The notes: generated by a model from the letters alone, not told the origin. A stretch of DNA of 64,000 nt from Tuctoria greenei (GCA_036927565.1 JAYESD010000008.1:118571498-118635497), one strand, 5' to 3'. Shown: positions 34,034 to 44,860, counted from the stretch's first letter. Translations and numbers: made by a program.

Positions 34034-37000
34034 GTGAACTACAAAGCCGGAGGAAAGCATTGGGTACTCGATAGCGGGTGCACTCAATATATGACCGGCA
34101 ATGATGGTATGTTCACCACCATAGAGAACCCCGATAATCATGAACAAGTCACCTTTGGTGACAACTCAAAGGGGAAGGTAATTGGTTTAGGTAAAATTGC
34201 TATTTCGCATGATTTGTCCATTTCTAATGTACTATATGTTAAGTCACTTAGTTTCAATCTACTTTCCATTGCACAACTATGTGATCTTGGACTAACGTGC
34301 ACCTTTGACAAGAATGGTGTTGTAGTAACTAGTGAATCAAGCAAAGAACTAATCTTCAAAGGATTTCGGCATGGACATCTTTACTTGGTGGACTTCTCCA
34401 ACAAGGATGCTAGCTTGACCACTTGTCTTTTCACTAAGACAAGCTTGGGTTGGCTATGGCATCGACGCATTGCTCACATTGGGATGAGCAAGCTTAAGAA
34501 GTCGTTCAAGCTTGGGATGGTGACCGGCGTGAAGGATGTCACGTTTGAGAAGAACAAGCTTTGTAGTGCTTGTCAAGCCGGGAAGCAAGTTGCTTCACAC
34601 CACCCAATGAAGACAATGGTGTCAACCTCCAAGCCGCTTGAACTACTCCACATGGAACTCTTCGGACCATCCACATATCAAAGTCTTGGTGGTAATTTCT
34701 ATTGTCTTGTTATTGTTGATGACTATTCTAGATATGCTTGGACCTTGTTTCTAGGTGACAAGGGTGAAACTCCGGAAATCTTCAAGACCTTCGCTAAACG
34801 TGCTCAAAGGGAATTTCAACTTCCCATCATCAAGGTCCGGAGTGACAACGGCACCGAGTTCAAAAACTACAACATTGGGGAGTGGTGTGATCGTGAAGGC
34901 GTGAAGCATGAGTTTTCGGCCACATACACCCCTCAACAAAACGGTGTCGTTGAAAGGAAGAACAAGACTCTCATCACCCTTGCTAGAGCAATGCTTGATG
35001 ACTATGGCACGTCGGAGAAGTTTTGGGCCGAAGCAATCAACACGGCGTGCCATGCCGCAAATAGGGTCTATCTTCACCGACTACTCCGAAAGACCCCATA
35101 TGAGCTCCTCATTGGGAGAAAGCCCAACATCTCCTACTTTAGAGTCTTTGGGTGCAAATGCTACATCTACCGCAAGAAAAGGCTCGGTAAGTTTGAAAGA
35201 AGATGTGATGTTGGTATTTTTCTTGGTTATGCATCAAACTCAAAAGAATATCGAGTATTCAACCAAGCCTCCGGTCTAGTTGAAGAAAGTTGTGATGTTT
35301 AGTTTGATGAGACTAATGGCTCCCAAGTGGAGAGTTTTGGTCATGATGAAATAGATGATGAGCCTCTACGAGAAGCCATGAAAAACATGACCATTGGAGA
35401 CATCAAGCCAGAAGTTGAAGAGGGCCATGATCAAGGGGGAGCCTCAAGTTCCAACAACAACACCTCCATGGCGCCTCAAGTAGACGAAGAAGAGAAAGAT
35501 GATCCATTGCCAATGCAAGATTCACAAGCCACACAACACCAACAACAAGAAGAAGTCCAAGATCAAGTCCAACCACAAGACGGGCAAGATGCTTCACCAC
35601 CGCCAAGTGTACCACAATCACTTATGAGGCATGTACGCATCTCCAAGGCGCATCCGATTGATCAAATCATCGGAAGTCCGTCACGGGGAGTAAGTACTCG
35701 TTCTCGCCATGTCGCTTCATTTTGTGAGCACTACTCTTTTGTTTCGTGTGTAGAACCCACTCATATAGAGGAAGTACTCCAAGATCCAAATTGGGTGATG
35801 GCCATGCAAGAAGAACTCAACAACTTCACCCGCAATGAAGTTTGGGTGTTGGAGGAGCGACCCAAGGACAAGAACGTCATCGGTACGAAGTGGGTATACC
35901 GGAACAAGCAAGACGAGAATGGCGTCGTGGTCCGCAACAAGGCAAGACTTGTGGCCAAGGGTTTTTCACAAGTTGAAGGACTAGACTTTGGAGAAACATT
36001 CGCTCCAGTCGCTCGGTTAGAAGCTATTCGCATACTCCTTGCCTTTGCTTTACATCACAATATAATGCTTTATCAAATGGATGTTAAAAGTGCCTTTCTC
36101 AATGGCTATATTAACGAACTTGTTTATGTTGAGCAACCTCCCGGGTTTGAAGATCCGAGGAATCCTAACCATGTGTATAGGTTACACAAGGCGCTCTACG
36201 GGCTCAAGCAAGCACCTAGGGCGTGGTATGAACGTCTAAGGGATTTCTTGGTCATGCAAGGTTTCAAGATCGGGAGGGTGGACACTACACTCTTCACCAA
36301 GGACATCGACGGGGATTTATTCATTTGTCAAATTTATGTCGATGATATCATTTTTGGCTCAACTAACAAATCTCTTAGCCATGAGTTTGGCACCATGATG
36401 TCTAGGGAATTCGAGATGTCAATGATTGGAGAGCTCAATTTCTTCCTAGGATTTCAAATCAAGCAACTTCAAGAGGGGACCTTCATCTATCAAGAGAAGT
36501 ACACAAATGACCTCTTGAAGAAATTTGAGATGGGAGATTGTAGCTCAAGAAGCACTCCAATAGCGACAAATTGCCATCTCGACGCGGACATGGACGGTAA
36601 ACCTATTGATCAATCTCATTACCGTTCTATGATTGGCTCTTTGTTATATCTTACCGCATCTAGGCCCGATATTATGTTTAGTGTGTGCTTGTGTGCTCGC
36701 TTTCAAGCGGCACCTAAAGAATCGCACAAGAAGGCGGTCTTTAGGATACTCCGGTATCTCAAGCATACCCCAAGTGTAGGTTTGTGATACCCCAAGAACG
36801 CTAGTTTTCATCTCTTAGGCTACTCGGATTCGGACTTTGCCGGATGTCGTGTGGACCGCAAGAGTACCTCCGGAGGGTGCCACCTACTTGGTCGTTCCCT
36901 AGTATCTTGGTCTAGCAAAAAGCAAAATTCCGTGGCTTTGTCCACCGCGGAGGCGGAGTATATAGCGGCCGGTGCATGTTGTGCCCAAATTCTATATATG

Positions 37001-37288
37001 AAGCAAACCCTCTTGGACTTTGGAATTAAAATTGGTTGTGTGCCTCTCCTTTGTGACAATGAAAGTGCGGTTAAGATAGCTAGAAACCCCGTTCAACACT
37101 CCCGCACTAAGCACATTGATATTCGCCATCACTTCTTGCGGGATCATGAGGCTAAAGGAGACATCTCTTTGCAAGGTGTTAGATCCGAAGAACAATTGGC
37201 GGATATCTTCACAAAACCACTTGATGAGAAAACCTTTTCTAGACTTAGAAGTAAATTAAATGTGCTAGATGCATCTAACGTCATGTAA
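34034..37288 (+). pseudogene. pol: Copia pol of the young element, two nonsense codons
   Basis: One frame of 1085 codons, no frameshift, stopped by TAG at 35300 and TGA at 36785. Protease: HWVLDSGCTQYMTG at 34060. Pre-integrase zinc site: WLWHRRIAHIGM with CSACQAGKQ. Integrase core: VDDYSRYAWTLF, RSDNGTEFKN and QQNGVVERKN supply the D, D and E. Reverse transcriptase: KSAFLNGYINELVYVEQPPG and YVDDIIFGSTN. RNase H: GYSDSDFAGCRVDRKSTSGG, STAEAEYIAA, HIDIRHHFLRD. The frame has no ATG at its start, is offset by -1 from gag, and is preceded directly by TAG at 34031. Catalytic residues are intact; the two stops remove reverse transcriptase and part of RNase H. Confidence 0.92.
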
Positions 37289-38122
37289 GTTGCCATGTTC
37301 ATGTAAGGATACATATCATATAGGTCTTGTATAACTCCCAAAGGATAGGGGCAAGCTAGAAGTAGTTTTTCCTGAGGAAGCCTTTGGAAGGTTCAAACTT
37401 GGCAAGATAGGTTTATTTTATGCCTTGCATGATCCCTACCATATAAACTTGCACTCATTTAATCTCTTGCACTATAATTTGTTTGGCATTGCATACGGTA
37501 GATTGTCACAAAGGGGAACCCACCTCATGAGAAGGAGACTTGTTTGAAATGCAATATCTCAACTCATATAAGGTGGAAAGAACAAAATGTTAGGTACGTT
37601 AATGCCTAGAGGAACATGCTTCATTGAGATAGTAGTCTTCATACTCTACCTCACAAAGCATGGGCCTTACATCTCATTTGGTCATTTTTTTTTCTCTTTT
37701 TTGGTGTTCCATTTACTTTAAAGTCTAGCCAAGCTATTGGCATATTAGCTTTTTGAGGGGTAAGGAGTTGCCCAAAAAGTCCTAAGACATGTGTTTCCCT
37801 TTGTTTGATTGTTTGGTCAAAGGACATATATGGGATGTTGGGGTTTAGTTCTCATCGGATTATCCTATGCCTAAGTCCTTCACCCATCGGATCAATAGAT
37901 GTTCAATCTTCCAGTGCCAATTCAGTCTGAATCTCAAAATGATCCGACGAGTTCATCCTGGAAAACATCGGTCCATCCGATGTTCACAAATCAGCAACCT
38001 TGATGAATTCCACCGATGCCTCATCATCTAACGTCGGTTCATCCGATGTCCTCAGTGACTCCTTGAATATCCTTACTGTGATATTCGACCGATGATCAAA
38101 ACCCTAGACGTCGGTCCATCCG
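37289..38122 (+). other. Spacer between pol and ORF3 with CCGATG modules
   Basis: No gene is seen to 37850. From 37855 on it holds repeated CATCGG/CCGATG motifs and half-palindromes (for example GGTCCATCCGATG and CATCGGACCATCCGGTG) similar to those of the LTR, running up to and just past the start of ORF3. A plausible TATA-like CTATTTAA follows at 38231. Confidence 0.65.
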
Positions 38123-39040
38123 GTGTCAATTGCAATTCTTGAATATCCCTTCTGTGGCAATCGACCGACGTTCACTCCCCTTATCATCGGACCATCCGGT
38201 GTTAAAATATCGGCTAGGGTTTGGGGTCCACTATTTAACCCGCGCGCCGCCGCCTTTTCTCTCTCTCCCCGACGCCTCGCTCTCCCGCGCCCTAAGCGCC
38301 GCCGTCTCTCGCCCACCTCGCCGCAGCCGACCGCGCCGCCACCTCCTCCGCCGCCGGTCGCCGCCGCCGCCGACCCCAGCGCCGCCGTCGTGCTCCCACC
38401 GGGCGCCGCCGCCGCACACCCAAGCCGCCTCACCTCCAAGCGCCGCACCGCCGCCTCCACACTCGCGCCGCTCGTTGCACCGCCGCTCGCCCTACGTCTT
38501 CTTGAGCTCCAGCAGCAGCAGCAGGAGATGTAGCGTCAGATCGCCCGTGAGAGGCGTGAAGACACTGATCGGCTGACGGGGCTCATCGACCAGATGCACC
38601 AGCGCACTCTGGACCAGCAGCAGCAGACGCAGCAGGCGATGATGGGGATCCTGGGGTTGATCACCAACCTCTTCACCCAGACCGGGATCGCCCTTCCATC
38701 GCAGCTGCCTGGAGTAGCTCCTCCGCCTCCTGTCTTGACTCCAGCTGCTGCACCAGTGGCTCCAGTTCCCTCCACTCCGATCCCTTCGTTCAGCATGTCC
38801 CCGCTGTTGGCTCCAGGTGCTCCTCTTCACTCCCCACTGCCGGCCACTTCACTGTTCCTTCAGACGCCGGCCTCCGTCACCAGTGTCCCTGCTCCAGCAC
38901 CTCCAGCACCTCCTCCTCAGCAGGCACCGACGGTGGCACCTTCGGCTCCGGCAGCACCCTCCTCCGCTACTCCGGCCAGCAGCTCCGACGACTGCGACGG
39001 TGACCAGTTCGTCATCGCGCCCAGCTCTCAGGGTCTGTAG
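38123..39040 (+). pseudogene. ORF3 of the young copia element, Pro/Ala/Gln-rich, one nonsense codon
   Basis: One frame of 305 codons with TAG at 38531. The N-terminal half is Arg/Pro/Ala-rich and very GC-rich from 38240. The middle has a Gln-rich coiled coil (LELQQQQQ, then RQIARERREDTDRL and DQMHQRTLDQQQQ). A short hydrophobic stretch MMGILGLITNLF follows, then a Pro/Ala/Ser-rich tail ending DDCDGDQFVIAPSSQGL. It sits where SIRE elements carry their third ORF but does not resemble ORF3 of the minus-strand copia element. The start could lie elsewhere. Function is unknown. Confidence 0.55.
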
Positions 39041-39392
39041 GTGCTCGGATCCCTTTTTAGTGTCTTGATGCTAAAGGGGGAGAAGAGTTAGAGAGTCAGG
39101 GGGAGTCCTAGTGTTAGGGGGAGTGAGTCGAGTGTCTTATCTTAATTGTATTTGCTATTTTGCTCATTTGGTGTGTAATGAACCTATTTCCTTCTTTTTT
39201 CCATTACTTGTTAATCATTTGAACTCATTTGGTGTTTATCTATGATTTTGATCTCTTTGAATTTACACTTGTGCTACTAATTGATGTTTAAAGCTTCAAG
39301 TGTAACATCCGTATTAATTGCATATATACTTGAGTATTATCATCAAATTCATTATTATTGCGCTTTAAATTATTGTGTTGTCATCAATCACC
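39041..39392 (+). other. 3' untranslated region of the young copia element
   Basis: Holds GGGGGAGAAG and GGGGGAGTC purine runs and T-rich sequence. No gene. Confidence 0.5.
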
Positions 39393-39406
39393 AAAAAGGG
39401 GGAGAT
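39393..39406 (+). other. Polypurine tract of the young copia element
   Basis: AAAAAGGGGGAGAT directly before the 3' LTR start TGAAAGC. Confidence 0.9.
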
Positions 39407-40784
39407 TGAAAGCATCTAGGCCCAATGAGGTACGGTTTCGGTGATTAATGACAACCATTCGATATTACTAATGAATTTGTGAATGCAAGGTCTCAATAAC
39501 ACTCAATCAAATGAAATCAAAATTACATTGGAGACCCATATAAAATCAACGAATGAGATCAAATCAAATCATATGAAGACAAGAAGTGAAAGCTCTAACT
39601 TGATATCACTCAATGCTTGAAGACAATCAAAACAACATTTCAAACAAGTGTCAAAGAGGTCACAAGTTCAAATTCCAAAAGAACAACTCAAAACAACTCG
39701 AAGTCAACAAGTTGAACACACCGGATCATCCGATGGTCTTTGAGTTGACTGCATCGGTCGAGTTGGGTCAACAGAAGAAGAAGACCTCAGAGCAAAGAAC
39801 TCACCGGATCATCCGATGTGGGTGGCTCAGTGACATCGGTCCATCATCACAGATTGCAACACTGTTGGACCAAGTGAAGCACCGGATCATCCGATGTGCA
39901 GACTTACACACATCGGTCGATCACTCCAGTAAGCTTCAAGATCAAGCAAAATTCTGGAGGAAGAGCCACGGGATCATCCGATGAGAAGACAGATCAACAT
40001 CGGTCTAACAACGGTCATATCTGACACAGTGACATCAGCTAATTTGGCTTTGACCGATGTTAACTGAAGGGGAGACATCGGATCATCCGGTGTTCGCAGA
40101 GAAGTGATGTCAGCCTACTTTTCCAACGGCTATCTCGTGGAGGCTGGCTATTTATACCCCTTCAACCTGTCAAATCGACAAGACTTGAAGCCCAGACATA
40201 CTCTACACATCCTAGAGCATTCAAGCAATAGAGCTACCACTTTCACATCATTTGCTCATCATTTGTACACCAAGAGATAGGCTAGAACTAGCTAGAGATA
40301 GTGCTTGGGTGCCTCCACTCTTGGTGACTGGAGTCTCTAGTGTAGTGAGAGCCATAAGGGAGTGTCCCTTGGTGTGTGCGACTTCCGGAGCTTGCCAAGA
40401 AGATTGTGGAAGCCCGGAGGATTCCAAAGTGTACAAGGCTTGAGCTCCACCTTGCCGAGGTTGGCGAACGGAGAAGAATAGTGAAGAACCCCCTTGTCTC
40501 GGTGACTTGGGAGTGGCAAAACCCTTCGGTGGGTGCCACAACGTGGATGTAGGTAGATCCTTGTGATCTTACCGAACCACGGGATAAACTCCGTGTCCCT
40601 TGAGCGTTTGCATCCCTCTCCCTTTTTACACTTATGCAATCTTCATTCCGCAACTTTAATTTACATTGATTGCATAGTTTAATTGCATAGGGAATTGGGC
40701 TTGAGGTCGTTAATCTTAATTGCTTTAAAAATTGAAAGAAAGCCCAATTCACCCCCCCCCCTCTTGGGCGTTTCGATCCTTACA
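39407..40784 (+). repeat. 3' LTR of the young copia element
   Basis: 1378 bp, differing from the 5' LTR by about seven substitutions and a three-base longer C-run at 40752-40761. It ends CCTTACA beside the GCGGA duplication. Confidence 0.95.
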
Positions 40785-41870
40785 GCGGACTAGTTTGATG
40801 TACCGAATCATTGGAAATTTTGCTAAGTCCCTGAACTTGTTCGGACTTGTCGAGTAATCCAGCGGACTTGTCCGTTTTTCCCCTCTGACTAAAGTCAGAA
40901 TTGTCCGATTTTGGCTAGACTTGTCTATTTTTCTCCTCTAGATAAGTTCGGAATTGTCCAATGTCCACTTCGGACTTGTTCGATATCTCTCTATCTAATT
41001 TCGGACTAGTCTGGCCCTTTTTGGACTTGTCCGGTAAATCACGACTCCGAGATGATCTTTTGTTTCATGACATGTTTTTGGGTTCTATTTTAACTGGGCC
41101 TAGGGACGTCGTGCCTAACTCTTTTAGGGCCCATGTGGGACCCTAAAACCAACCCCTACTCCTCTCAAACTCAAAATCCACCCAACCCTAGCCCTCCACC
41201 TCTATATAAACAACCCCACCCCTTGGCTTGACATCTATTTGTGACTTTTCCACCACACCCAAACCCTAGCTCGTGAATAGCCACCACTGAGTAGGAAGAA
41301 GGAGATCTAGAGCAAGAAGAAGAAGAGGAAGAAATGAAAGATGATCAAGATCTCCAACAACTTCGCGTTCTTCGTCAACAATTCACCATCAAGTTCTTCA
41401 TCAACCCTAGATCTTCAAGATCCGTGTTGCCTCCAAAACTCTTGATTCTTTGGAGTCTTAAACACCTAGTATACCTTATACTTCCTTTTCCTTATGTGAA
41501 TTCAACCCCAAATCTCCAAATTTACGACGATCTAGAAAACCCTAGTTCACTAGTCCTGCGAAGGGCGGACTAGTCCGATCCCTAGCGCACTAGTTCGATT
41601 TTCCTGGTTAAATTGTCTTTAATTAATACCAAGATTAGATCGAATCAACTCCAAACCTGTATAAACCTATTAATAACCATTGTAATTGATTAATAAACAT
41701 TATTAACAACTTATTAACTAGTTTTGCTTCACATTTGCATTAATCATGCATGTCATGACATATTGAGTACTATTTGTGCACTCATTGATTGTGATTCTTG
41801 TCTTGTATGTTCGTTGTGCGGATTAGACGGATTTGCGCTAGAGAGTGCCGCGGAGGACCTCTGTTTTTGT
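40785..41870. repeat. LTR remnant of a TGTAACACCC-type retrotransposon, right piece
   Basis: It continues 30457 with further CGGACTTGTCCG and CGGACTAGTC modules to about 41600. A TATA box at 41202 is followed by a GAAGAAGAAG-rich leader. The right end is uncertain; I could not find a primer site or a clear target duplication, so it may be a solo LTR or a truncated element. Confidence 0.5.
41202..41210 (+). promoter_or_regulatory. TATA box in the LTR remnant
   Basis: CTATATAAA in the context CCACCTCTATATAAACAACC, a strong plant core promoter. Confidence 0.6.
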
Positions 41871-41933
41871 TGAAAGATCGTCATATATAGTTTGAGGCTC
41901 GTTGATCATGTTTGGGGCATGACAACTAATATG

Positions 41934-41934
<1 letters not shown>

Positions 41935-41988
<54 letters not shown>
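41935..41988. repeat. (TA)27 microsatellite
   Basis: Uninterrupted TA dinucleotides for 54 bp, between two copies of a GGCTCGTTGATCAT-type sequence. Confidence 0.95.
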
Positions 41989-41991
<3 letters not shown>

Positions 41992-42071
41992 TGGCTCGTT
42001 GATCATATGTTTGGGGCGTAGGGTAGCATGCATGGACAACTATAACATGCATGTGAGAGAGACATCGATGA

Positions 42072-42130
42072 TCATATGTACTCCCTCCGTCTCCATGAAC
42101 TTGTTGCTTTGTCGTAGTTCATTTTTTAAC
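42072..42130 (+). mobile_element. Stowaway-like MITE end (one side only)
   Basis: TACTCCCTCCGTCTCCATGA is the conserved Stowaway terminal repeat with the TA target. I found no matching inverse end nearby, so this is a fragment. Confidence 0.5.
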
Positions 42131-42402
42131 TACAAAAGCCGCATCAGAAGAGCTTGTTTATTGGCTCATGGACAAGGAAAAATCTTTGTACGTAGTACAA
42201 AATGTATAAGTTGGTCGGCGTTGCCGTTTGTACACGAAGGATGCAGCCAGGTAGTTGCTCTTGCAGGTATATGGTAATTACGTGAGTGTTTGATCGGGTC
42301 ATGTGGTTAGTCCATGATGCACCCTAAACCCGGTGTTGAGGCCGTGTATTTGACATTTGTGCGTACACTCTAGTGACACGTGACAAAGTGCTCAGTCATC
42401 AA

Positions 42403-42880
42403 TTGCATTTGGTTTGACGTCGAAGTTGGATTGGAGATAGATCATCCATTTCTTTATGTCTTGGATCATCCAAATTAACATTTGGTTGGATGGACTAGAC
42501 GATCCAATTTTTTGTTGGTAGGTTGGATGAAACTTGATTGGATTATTGAATCATCAAAGTTGATAATTTCATAATATTAATTGTTTATATACTAATTATC
42601 ATATTACTAGCAAATATTAATGTTAATATCATAATTTTAATTATTAATCAACAATAAAAAGGTAATTATCACTAATTACATTGCTAAGAAGCATAATTAG
42701 ATAAGGTGGATGGACTCACATCCAACCAAATATCCTGGACCATCTCATCCAGCATCTGCGAGGAATATTTTATATACCTCAAACCTGGATCACCCGTCTG
42801 ACCGCGAAACAAATAACACATGACTGGACCATTCAATTAATACATGCCAATTCAATCCAAGACAAGCAACCAAACACAGA
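42403..42880. mobile_element. Candidate MITE with GTTTGGTT-type ends
   Basis: The ends TGCATTTGGTTTG and, inverted, TGTGTTTGGTTGC resemble each other. The interior is AT-rich with GGATCATCC/GGATGATCC words. No clean target duplication, so only tentative. Confidence 0.3.
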
Positions 42881-43221
42881 TCTTTTTGGACGTGTCGTAC
42901 GTGCCCGTGCACATGATGATGGATCGTGCACGCCGAGCGACGAGTTATTCGGATCGCTGAGCAAAGTTCGGACGTGGAGTTCGTGTGCCCGTGCATGCTG
43001 CAAGATTCTGTGCGTTCACGTACGTGGTAATCATCGGGGCAGGGTGGTACAGTTGTGGGAACCGTAAAGTGCGTCCTTTGCTGTAAGATTTGGAGCGTGA
43101 ACATACGTTGCAACCATCTGGGCAGGGTCGCACAGAGACGGCTATGCGGAAGGGCCGCAGAGAATTCGATTTCTGCACCAAGGGGTTAAGTGATAAGACA
43201 ATCTGATTCGCAGGCCAGTAA

Positions 43222-43457
43222 TGGTGTTTGGGAACACAATATTTTTGGAGTTTTAGAGCAATTAGCAATACCGTGGTATTTGAGATTACTATGGTATTTT
43301 TTACAGAATGATGTTTGTCAACCAAAAAGTCTTATGTATTGCAAAATCGTGGTATTACAAAACTGTGTTATTGAAATACTTTGGTATTGCCATATCATTT
43401 TAAAAACTGTGGTTTCCAAAACCTTAGTATTGAAAAATTGTGCTCCCAAACACAGCC
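43222..43457. mobile_element. Tourist-like (PIF/Harbinger) MITE
   Basis: The ends TGGTGTTTGGGAACACAAT and, inverted, GGCTGTGTTTGGGAGCAC form terminal inverted repeats, flanked by a TAA duplication (43219-43221 and 43458-43460). Length 236 bp. The inside has many GGTATT/AATACC words that can fold. Confidence 0.7.
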
Positions 43458-43524
43458 TAAAAATTTACCGTGAACCACTGCGGATGGTCTTAAAGGCAGG
43501 CCCGGCTCTGGGCCTAGGCGGGCG

Positions 43525-43760
43525 GAAATAAATTTTTTGCGGCCCTGCCGCACAACGTCGTGCGTGCGCCACCACCCCGCACGCCGTCCCATGGAAATCC
43601 TGCTGAGATCCTTTGCTTCGCGCTGGGTTTGTTGTCTCGACACCGAAGAATGGAAATCCCGCTTGTCCCGCTCCCACGATTATGCAGTTTTGATCGGACG
43701 GCGTGCAAGGCGGAAGCGCACGCGCGATGCTGTGCGGCAGGGTCGCAGAAAATTTGTGGG
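43525..43760. repeat. GC-rich inverted repeat
   Basis: Arms AAATTTTTTGCGGCCCTGCC (from 43531) and, inverted, CAAATTTTCTGCGACCCTGC (to about 43757) pair over about 45 bp with mismatches, around a spacer of about 150 bp. It may be a foldback element or remnant. Confidence 0.45.
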
Positions 43761-44130
43761 CTACTTCCTAGGGCTAGGCCGGTGGGTGGGGGTGGTGGGG
43801 TGGGCACGATGACAGCTGATAAAGAGAAAAGAAATTAAATTAATTAGTGTGTAGCTTTTTATTTTTGTAATTTTTTGAAATATAATTCTACTGCGTACAT
43901 CCTACTAATGTGTTTAATAGTATTTATTAGATGCAGTATAATATTACTAATGTGTTAATTTTCCATATGCGATGTTTTTCGATAAAAGAAGGAGTTTTTC
44001 ATTAGTGCATGTACTGTAGGACACATTGTTCATGAACATAAAATAAAAGACCTTTTTCATTAACATAAAAACAACACATATATTACAAACAAGAAAAAAA
44101 CACATAGAAAACAAAAGGAAAAACTACTAC
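43761..44130. other. 3' flank of the small unrecognised gene, no gene
   Basis: AT-rich. The part at 44060-44120 (ATTACAAACAAGAAAAAAACAC) resembles 47690-47760 beside the related gene, so the duplication reached beyond the coding part. Confidence 0.5.
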
Positions 44131-44649
44131 TCACCCTGCTCTACTCGAGGAGGACTTGTCCACCTCCGCCGCCGCCTTCGCATCCGCCGCCGGCGCCTCC
44201 GCCTCCGCCGCAACCGCCGGCAGAGCATCCTGCAACACCAGATCGAACTTCTTCCGGTTGACGGCGTTCACGAGTTGCTCGCGAAACTCCACCCCGGCCT
44301 CCTCGCCTATCGTCTCGTAGAGGCAGTCGAGACGAGCGGCAACAAAGCGTAACCCGAAGATGTAGTAGCTGGCGGAGTCCATGCTGGTGTGGTGGGGAAG
44401 GATACGATGTCCCAGTCGGTGACAGGAGTGAGATGTATTGTGAAATACATCCTGCGCTATTTTGTCGAGCGCTTTTGCTTGCACGTCGGTGGCGAACAGG
44501 CTGTCGGTGACGTCCTTAAGCTTGCTGTCGAGTTTGTCGATGCTTTCCTTGATGAGGCGGACAGTCTCATCACAGTCGGACGGAAGAGGTGCGGGCGCCG
44601 CGGGCGGAGACGGGAGTGGAGGAGGTGCGGGCGCCGCCTCCAGTTCCAT
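44131..44649 (-). CDS. Small unrecognised protein, copy A (duplicated grass family)
   Basis: I do not recognise the family. 172 residues from MELEAAPAPPP: a Pro/Ala-rich N-terminus, a helical stretch DETVRLIKESIDKLDSKL, then a core ALDKIAQDVFHNTSHSCHRL, IFGLRFVAARLDCLYETIG and an Ala/Glu-rich acidic tail. The core is shared with copy B at 47786-48175 (VRDVFDNTSRSMHRLG, IFGMTHLAGRLDVL). An in-frame ATG 81 bases upstream (44730, MGSPALKRSRS) runs into TAG at 44695 before this start. Either translation starts at 44649 or the gene lost its N-terminus. A TATA box at 44861 supports a real promoter. Confidence 0.55.
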   Translation of the reverse strand: MELEAAPAPPPLPSPPAAPAPLPSDCDETVRLIKESIDKLDSKLKDVTDSLFATDVQAKALDKIAQDVFHNTSHSCHRLGHRILPHHTSMDSASYYIFGLRFVAARLDCLYETIGEEAGVEFREQLVNAVNRKKFDLVLQDALPAVAAEAEAPAADAKAAAEVDKSSSSRAG

Positions 44650-44860
44650 CGGCCTTGGCGGCGATGGATACGGAGAAGGAGGTTCAGAGGACGTCTATGA
44701 CCTGGAGCGCTTCAGTGCGGGGCTGCCCATTTGTGCGGTGACGGAGGTGCGAACCAAGAGAGAGAGGTGGTAAATGGTGGTGCGGAGGAGAAGCAAGAGG
44801 AGAAGTTTGGAGGCTAAAATCGACCAAGAGGTGCGGCGGAGAAGAAGAGGACGGTGTGCT

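Larger units (their letters stand above)
30458..40784 (+). mobile_element. Young SIRE/Maximus-type Ty1/copia retrotransposon, full length
   Basis: An exact GCGGA duplication (30453-30457 and 40785-40789) flanks 10,327 bp. It has two almost identical LTRs, a tRNA-Met primer site, intact gag, pol in copia order, a third ORF and a polypurine tract. By eye the LTRs differ by about seven substitutions plus a C-run length change (7 against 10 C). Despite this youth pol has two in-frame nonsense codons and ORF3 one, so this copy would need helper proteins. Confidence 0.95.
41871..43221. other. Intergenic region with TA repeat and MITE fragments, no gene
   Basis: Contains the (TA)27 tract, a Stowaway-like end at 42072 and a candidate MITE at 42403-42880. 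A diverged direct duplication of about 75 bp (near 42990 and 43065) shares TGTAAGATT and GGGCAGGGT blocks. No reading frame is convincing. Confidence 0.6.

Noticed and set aside
41334..41573. 79-codon frame downstream of the TATA box in the LTR remnant
   Set aside because: It begins in a GAAGAAGAAG leader of an LTR and has no domain. LTR leaders often hold such frames.
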